DNA from: Fervidobacterium_A thailandense
GTDB taxonomy: Bacteria > Thermotogota > Thermotogae > Thermotogales > Fervidobacteriaceae
Length of the DNA stretch: 64,000 bases
NCBI RefSeq assembly: GCF_041505935.1
Contig: NZ_CP140110.1
Strand: one strand, 5' to 3'
This document shows, in pieces, positions 59,709 through 64,000 of this stretch. Below the pieces are notes generated by a model that did no database searches, was not told the DNA's origin, and saw only the letters and a program-made list of their open reading frames with translations. The translations under genes were made by a program, and so were the position numbers. Position 1 is the first letter of the stretch. Each line of letters begins with the position of its first letter.

Positions 59709-59717
59709 ATTATACCA
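59709..59717 (-). promoter_or_regulatory. Extended -10 promoter of the eight-gene operon ending in gyrB
   Basis: TGGTATAAT on the minus strand, 42 bases before the small ORF. No convincing -35 was seen. Confidence 0.62.
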
Positions 59718-59849
59718 CCCCATCCTTACCCCGTCTTTTAACTTGTGTGAACATTTTGGGTAGAAGGTTACGGGAAAATTGCTTTCGTGTCCCGCTGGTA
59801 TTTTCTAAAGTCCTAAACCATCCGGAGAATCTGTACTGTGTATTGTGTA

Positions 59850-61442
59850 TCAATTTGTATTACCCAACTCAAGGGTCCATATGAGCCCGAGCTCACCGGA
59901 ATTTCTGTCGAAATACCAAATATAATCAAAGTCTAAATAGTTTTCAAGTTTTCCTATTTCTGACTCATATAAAACGAGACTTCGAGAAACATCATCGAGT
60001 CTGTCCACGTATGAATTTCGATCATTTGGAACAACGAGAAATACTCTGTTAATCTCTAATCCTTCCAAAGTCTCAATGTAAGTTTCCGATGAAACTTTAT
60101 TCGACGATTTTTCAAGTGAAATTATTTTGTAGAACGCTCTAAATTCGCGATATGTCCAGAATTCTCCAAAATTTATGACCTTCGAAACACTTCTGTTGAC
60201 AGTTGAGTTTGGGGCTACATCATGGCCGAAGGCTGCGCAAATAAGACCTTCTAACCTTCCCGTGTAGAGACTGTTAGAAACCATTCCGTAGTTTTTTAAG
60301 AAGAATGGAGAAGCATACATTCCCTTTATGTCACAAGTTACACAGCATTCTGAAACAGAGCCATAGTTCCAAATTGTCAATCCTGAGGTTACTGCGTCGA
60401 GTGTATGATTTGATACACTTCCAGACAACTGAATTTTTTCTGCTCTTCCAAAGTTACCAAAAATACACGAAAAATTCCCTCCAGTGAAAGAAACTTCGCA
60501 ACAGATTTCTTCAATTTTTCCATCATTTACCAAAGTTAGTCCAAGAACAGAACTGTACGAACTTGTAATAATATCACCTTTTACAAATGTCTTTGAAACG
60601 TTCCCAAGATTGTACATAGCAACTCCAAAGAGGAGAAAGTGTTCAACTTCTTTAGAATCAAGACCGATTGTTATCTTCGCACTTTCAATTTCACCACCAG
60701 GCATATTGTGGAGTGTTACTCCCGCTGCAACAACCCAAAGGTTACTATCAAAACTTTTATCCCAAGAAATATTGACTGTAGTATTCTTTATTGTTCCGCT
60801 GTTTTGCAAAAATAGACCTCCAAAAACTGCAATCACTCCATTTCGCTCGTACAGGAATTTAGTGTTGTAGTCAGTATCTGGGAGAAGAGTCGTTATCCCA
60901 ATCCGCCTATACGGCAAGATCAACGGTTCGTTAGCTCCTACTGACTGTGTAGGTTTGTGTTTCATTGAGACCTTGACGAGAAACGAACAATTAGATATTT
61001 CCCCTTTGTTCATTTGTGCAAGAGCAGAACTCACTGTCCCCGGTACAACTTCGAGTTCGAAATTCGTATTCTTGATCACACTGCCTTCGGAGATTTCTCC
61101 AATCAGGGATGCTTTGTAGCTTGTTCTGAAGTCCAATTTTAAGCAACTTATAGTTTTTCCATTTCCGTCAAGCTCTCCGTTGAATTTTCCAAAGCGTTCC
61201 AGGTTCAGATTTGAGAGGTCGATGTTGTTGATCAACTTGTAATATGCGAAATCACGGTCGAATATTCGTGTGAAGTCATCTGGTTTTTCGATAAGATACG
61301 GATCATCCTTTGTACCAGAGCCGCGTAATTTTCCGTCTTTTTGTTCGGAATCAGTATCGCGAAACACGATCAGGATCGTAAACAAGGCACTTAAGAAAGC
61401 TACAACCGACAAACCGACTATAACATAGAACTTTAATCTCAT
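59850..61442 (-). CDS. Membrane-anchored GLUG/beta-helix-like surface protein
   Basis: The 530-residue protein has a short N-terminal membrane anchor (FYVIVGLSVVAFLSALFTILIVF). A domain beginning GSGTKDDPYLIEKPDDF follows, with NIDLSNLNLERFGKFNGELDGNGKTI; this pattern introduces GLUG-type right-handed beta-helix repeats. About a dozen irregular repeats follow, each with N-x-G-x-I/V (NKGEISNCSF, NSGTIKNTTV, NDGKIEEICC, NYGSVSECCV, NYGMVSNSLY). The C-terminal 120 residues are not repetitive. It is probably a surface adhesin or carbohydrate-binding protein. The start follows GGGGGAGCAGTAAC. The AT-rich composition suggests accessory DNA. Confidence 0.8.
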   Translation of the reverse strand: MRLKFYVIVGLSVVAFLSALFTILIVFRDTDSEQKDGKLRGSGTKDDPYLIEKPDDFTRIFDRDFAYYKLINNIDLSNLNLERFGKFNGELDGNGKTISCLKLDFRTSYKASLIGEISEGSVIKNTNFELEVVPGTVSSALAQMNKGEISNCSFLVKVSMKHKPTQSVGANEPLILPYRRIGITTLLPDTDYNTKFLYERNGVIAVFGGLFLQNSGTIKNTTVNISWDKSFDSNLWVVAAGVTLHNMPGGEIESAKITIGLDSKEVEHFLLFGVAMYNLGNVSKTFVKGDIITSSYSSVLGLTLVNDGKIEEICCEVSFTGGNFSCIFGNFGRAEKIQLSGSVSNHTLDAVTSGLTIWNYGSVSECCVTCDIKGMYASPFFLKNYGMVSNSLYTGRLEGLICAAFGHDVAPNSTVNRSVSKVINFGEFWTYREFRAFYKIISLEKSSNKVSSETYIETLEGLEINRVFLVVPNDRNSYVDRLDDVSRSLVLYESEIGKLENYLDFDYIWYFDRNSGELGLIWTLELGNTN

Positions 61443-61561
61443 GTTACTGCTCCCCCTTTCATGATTCTTAATCTTGATTGTACTCCAGTTCTGTCAGCTT
61501 ACTAATCTCATAATCCAAAGGAAATTCACATTTTTTGACGAGCCGATGGAAATTGAAGCGA

Positions 61562-61596
61562 AAATGAAATGAAATGAAATGAAATGAAATGAAATG
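61562..61596. repeat. Pentanucleotide microsatellite, (AAATG) x 7
   Basis: Seven perfect tandem AAATG units lie in the divergent intergenic region, about 120 bases upstream of the surface-protein start (minus strand reads CATTT repeats) and about 100 bases upstream of the small gene at 61699. Such tracts change length by slippage and can alter promoter spacing. Confidence 0.95.
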
Positions 61597-61636
61597 AGAA
61601 CAACTCTAATAGCCCGACTTCCGTGTTGAAAAATTC

Positions 61637-61659
61637 TACTACTCGTCCTAATAGTAGTA
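61637..61659. repeat. Inverted repeat TACTACT/AGTAGTA
   Basis: Perfect 7-bp arms are separated by nine bases, followed by a G-rich stretch (GTGGGGCGGGGG). It lies between the microsatellite and the small gene. No T-tract follows, so a terminator is unlikely; it may be an operator or a leader hairpin. A weak TTGAAA-N17-TAATAG promoter-like pair overlaps it. Confidence 0.45.
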
Positions 61660-61698
61660 TGTGGGGCGGGGGATGCTTGTAAATTGGGGGGTGAAAGG

Positions 61699-61905
61699 AT
61701 GTTCACTGTTAGAGATATTTCGATGCTATCACCTGCTGATACTGGCTATTACTTCGAACCGGTTCGAGCAGGGTACAAAATCACGAGGGAAGAGTCATCG
61801 GCCCCGGATCTGTATAACGAAACTCAGTTTCAGCAGATAAAGCATTTAGAGGGGTTCCTGCCTGGAAAAGAAAAGTCGCTCTTAGACATGGGAGTTACGT
61901 TTTAA
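61699..61905 (+). CDS. Small hypothetical protein
   Basis: The ATG at 61699 is preceded by a very strong SD (GGGGGGTGAAAGG). The 68-residue product has no signal peptide, membrane segment or cysteine. It contains FTVRDISMLSPADTGYYFEPVRAG and a Gln/Lys/Glu-rich helix. The upstream extension to 61684 is part of the SD. I know no homologue. The SD and its position before two further genes on the same strand support a real gene. Confidence 0.6.
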   Translation: MFTVRDISMLSPADTGYYFEPVRAGYKITREESSAPDLYNETQFQQIKHLEGFLPGKEKSLLDMGVTF

Positions 61906-61977
61906 TCTTGACAGTTTAACCAAATATAACCTCCCCGCCCCTCTTCGCCACGCTTCTTAAAGCGAGGTATCTTGTGA

Positions 61978-62604
61978 GTGCGGTTGCAAAATGTTAGCTT
62001 CCTCGTCTTCGACTCACGAGAAAAGAAATTCAGCGGCTCCTTTGACCTCATAGATCTTGAGAAAATTCCCGATGGTATTCTCTACGCAATAAAGGTTGGA
62101 AATCGGTATATGGAAAAAAGCCTACTGGGGGACCCAGTATGGCAAAGACCGTTGTTTGGAAACAGAAAAATCCATGTTTTCAAGCGGCAGAGAAAGGTGA
62201 TAAATTTATCAGAGCTGAGCATCTGGTTTTCTGATAGAGCATGTGATCGATCAAGATTGCGGTTATACAGATTTATTGATAGGCAAATCTGGTTTTGTAT
62301 TAGATTAAAATCGCCACAGCCTGTTTCTGTCTTGGCTTTGTTTTTTATAAATGATAAGTTGGATGATTTTTTCTTTTGGTGTCCACGGCTTAAATTAGAT
62401 CATATGAGCTATCTGCTTACCTTGGAAAGTCTCTACCAGGTTAGTAAGAATTATGAATTTCAGAATCACTCAAAGTCCTTTCTAACGGTACGAGTCTACG
62501 TTGATGGGATAAAGGTAGCTACTAATTCGCTTGAATTCGTGGAACTCAATTATGTGACTTTGCGGGTTACTCGAAGTCAGTTTTTCTGGTATAATCGTCG
62601 TTGA
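61978..62604 (+). CDS. Hypothetical protein of the accessory region
   Basis: The GTG at 61978 lies nine bases after GCGAGGT. The 208-residue product is basic and rich in aromatic residues (LYRFIDRQIWFCIRL, LDDFFFWCPRLKLDHMSYLLTLESLYQV). It has no clear membrane helix or known motif. The AT-rich codon usage matches the neighbouring surface-protein and CPBP genes and differs from the housekeeping blocks. It could be a remnant of a larger gene. The function is unknown. Confidence 0.5.
   Translation: MRLQNVSFLVFDSREKKFSGSFDLIDLEKIPDGILYAIKVGNRYMEKSLLGDPVWQRPLFGNRKIHVFKRQRKVINLSELSIWFSDRACDRSRLRLYRFIDRQIWFCIRLKSPQPVSVLALFFINDKLDDFFFWCPRLKLDHMSYLLTLESLYQVSKNYEFQNHSKSFLTVRVYVDGIKVATNSLEFVELNYVTLRVTRSQFFWYNRR
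62587..62595 (+). promoter_or_regulatory. Extended -10 promoter of the CPBP protease gene
   Basis: TGGTATAAT lies inside the 3' end of the preceding gene, 70 bases before the CPBP start. The -35 is weak (TTACTC at 17 bases). Confidence 0.55.
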
Positions 62605-62665
62605 AAGATCATTTCGAGCTCTTGCTGAGTTTAGAGGAGGAGACTGAGGAGAGCTGTTTTGACCT

Positions 62666-63601
62666 ATGTTATTAGTCAAAATATTTATTCTCATTAGTTT
62701 AGTGGGTTTGCTCGCGTTTTTGAAATCGAAGTTCTACGTTATTTTTCTAATAACCTCGAAAAGTCTTTATAAATTTGAAATTTTGAGTGGCCGAATAACT
62801 GGTCGGTATAGTGATTTCAGTCCTTATTTTGAATATCAATTCAAAATGAACGATTTTTTTGAAGTAGCCTTCGCATTACTTTTTATACATACGATTTTCT
62901 ACTTTCCGCTATACGTTGCTTCCAAAAGGTTGTTTGCATCGGATCGTCAGCACGATGAAAGCCTGCTACAGAAAGTTACCTTGTCATTGCTTAAAATACT
63001 CTTGTTAACGGTGGCTGTTACACTCATATCGAGAGTGTTCCAATTAGGTTTTTTCAAGAACTACTTGACTTTTAATTTTTCGAGACAGTATCTACGCGAG
63101 AACTTCCTGATATACGTGTTGAAGGCTTTCGATGACTCCCAAGTTGGCTTTTGGGAAGAACTGACGGCAAGGAAGATCATACTCGAGGGACTGATCTCAA
63201 GTATTGGATTTTCAAGAGGTTTTTGGTTAGCAAATTTTGTCTTTTCATTTTTCCATATCTTTGTCGCATTCGAAAAGTCACAAAATATAATCGAGTTATT
63301 GGTGGTAATGTTAAACTATGTTTTGCTGTCGGTAGTAATATCGACTGTATACATTCGTTCTCGGTCAGTTTTTTGCGCTGGGGTGTTTCACGCAGTAACG
63401 AATTTTGTGGAAGGCGTTTACCGTCCAATCGGACAAAAATTTCCTTGGTCAATGCGTGAAGCGGTGGTGCTAATGGGAAACCATTGGGTGTTGTTTGGAA
63501 TCCTCATTTACTTGCTACACCCTGTGATTGAAATAGTGGGGGAACGTGTGACCCCTTCAGAAAAATATTCAGAAAGATGGGACATTAAACTGTTATCCTG
63601 A
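62666..63601 (+). CDS. CPBP-family intramembrane metalloprotease
   Basis: The 311-residue protein has about seven or eight membrane helices. The CPBP (Rce1/Abi) motifs are intact: motif 1 WEELTAR (EExxAR), motif 2 FSFFHIF and motif 3 GVFHAVTNF, which provide the catalytic Glu and metal-binding His residues. Bacterial members process peptides or proteins in the membrane and some give bacteriocin immunity. Short unknown genes lie upstream and could encode partners, but this is not shown. The SD (AGGAG at 62647-62651) is 14 bases from the ATG, longer than usual. Confidence 0.85.
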   Translation: MLLVKIFILISLVGLLAFLKSKFYVIFLITSKSLYKFEILSGRITGRYSDFSPYFEYQFKMNDFFEVAFALLFIHTIFYFPLYVASKRLFASDRQHDESLLQKVTLSLLKILLLTVAVTLISRVFQLGFFKNYLTFNFSRQYLRENFLIYVLKAFDDSQVGFWEELTARKIILEGLISSIGFSRGFWLANFVFSFFHIFVAFEKSQNIIELLVVMLNYVLLSVVISTVYIRSRSVFCAGVFHAVTNFVEGVYRPIGQKFPWSMREAVVLMGNHWVLFGILIYLLHPVIEIVGERVTPSEKYSERWDIKLLS

Positions 63602-63667
63602 ACCTTAACTATTTCGGAACTTGTGATGTCGTACGGAGTGCACTGGACCGGGGCCACATTTGGTTTA

Positions 63668-64000
63668 CTAAGAATGGGAATCTTTGGACCTTAGCAAGGA
63701 ATTTAGCGATATAGCAAGGATAATAAGTATCATTCCCAAAATTTGGTAAGCTCTCAGCACCTCATTTCGTACAAGGTTCCCAGCAACAACGGATACTACG
63801 GTCGTTAGATTTGCAAAGAGTGAGGAGACAGTTGGCGAAACCTTACTGAGCATAAAGTTCACAAGGAAGAACGCTACCACGGAGGAGAGTATTCCCAGAT
63901 AAAGGGCAGAGACAATCACGGGAGCCTGGAGTGTCAATTTAAACTGACCGGACACTAAGCTCAAAAATAGGAAGAAAATGAAACCGGTAATCATCATGAA
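63668..64000 (-). CDS. EamA/DMT-family transporter, C-terminal part
   Basis: The frame is open through the end of the window, so the N-terminal part lies outside. About 110 residues are visible. They contain four hydrophobic helices with YLGILSSVVAFFLVNFMLSKVSPTVSSLFANLTTVVSVVAG, the typical second-half EamA repeat in which a Gly/Ser-rich helix precedes a conserved Asn/Pro region. These are drug/metabolite exporters of varied substrate. It converges on the CPBP gene, 66 bases away, with no clear terminator between them. Confidence 0.8.
   Translation of the reverse strand, partial: FMMITGFIFFLFLSLVSGQFKLTLQAPVIVSALYLGILSSVVAFFLVNFMLSKVSPTVSSLFANLTTVVSVVAGNLVRNEVLRAYQILGMILIILAISLNSLLRSKDSHS

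Noticed and set aside
61562..61596. Tandem repeat as a possible CRISPR or attachment site
   Set aside because: The units are 5 bases without spacers; no cas genes, integrase or target duplications are present.
61494..61706. Minus-strand 70-codon frame containing an SFHFI repeat encoded by the AAATG microsatellite
   Set aside because: It has no SD, overlaps the strong SD of the plus-strand gene at 61699, and its sequence is only a translation of the repeat and intergenic DNA.
61908..61930. TTGACA followed by TATAAC before the 61978 gene
   Set aside because: The spacing is 11 bases, too short for a sigma-70-type promoter.

Overview
The window is a gene-dense bacterial chromosome segment, almost certainly from a thermophilic member of the Thermotogales. 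The evidence is the gene set: a TM1410-type GH114-like protein, an IspF with the Thermotoga-like KFKSGN motif, a rod-shape/murein cluster, many ATGA-overlapping genes, and frequent GTG/TTG starts with strong GGAGG-type Shine-Dalgarno (SD) sequences. By eye the G+C is mid-40s percent. The Fervidobacterium lineage is my best guess, but the genus is an inference.

Layout. 0-12 kb (+): a housekeeping block with an unusual GNAT-IspF fusion, frr-uppS-cdsA-alaS, mreB, a divergent mreC-like gene, a degenerate GGDEF protein, murA and a CapD-type nucleotide-sugar dehydratase, so isoprenoid carrier, lipid, cell shape and murein genes are co-transcribed. hslO converges on it. 12-20.5 kb (+): a conserved hypothetical gene, a two-component system, pyrimidine-nucleoside phosphorylase, a NAGPA-type secreted glycosidase and a seven-module FN3-like lipoprotein. 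20.6-23.5 kb: a UDP-sugar dehydrogenase (-) under a palindrome-marked promoter, a two-tRNA operon (Cys, Met), and rpsF-ssb-rpsR. 23.5-33.6 kb: the TM1410-like gene (+), then a long minus-strand operon CDF-TPR-DegT-lnt-dnaB-coaD-ABC-holA-era. 33.6-35.4 kb (-): tRNA-Glu/Arg/Lys followed by infC-rpmI-rplT, with an AUU-start infC and a leader whose hairpins are mutually complementary. 35.4-38.1 kb (+): HD-GYP-like, CoA-binding and CBS/HATPase signalling genes. 38.2-39.3 kb: a decayed AAA-ATPase/nuclease-family pseudogene. 39.4-43.8 kb (+): a Na+-NQR-type operon nqrBCDEF with no nqrA, followed by an unknown gene whose SD and start are separated by a strong hairpin. 43.8-48 kb (+): UPF0173 hydrolase, secreted protein, thiI, a stand-alone RnfB-like FeS mini-protein, dprA. 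48-53 kb (-): a single-chain Type ISP restriction-modification enzyme. 53-59.7 kb (-): an operon of a small ORF, a pseudo-ABC ATPase, pfkB kinase, CBS protein, mtaB, class IV aminotransferase, dciA-like gene and gyrB. 59.8-64 kb: a lower-GC accessory stretch with a GLUG-like surface protein behind a pentanucleotide microsatellite, unknown genes, a CPBP membrane protease and the end of an EamA transporter.

The most interesting system is the NqrA-less Na+-NQR with all four NqrD/NqrE cluster cysteines and full NqrF cofactor motifs, together with the nearby orphan RnfB N-terminal module. It may be an Nqr/Rnf-type respiratory pump that does not use quinone in the usual way. Seven promoters also share the exact extended -10 nonamer TGGTATAAT. 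No CRISPR array, IS element, rRNA or replication origin was recognised.
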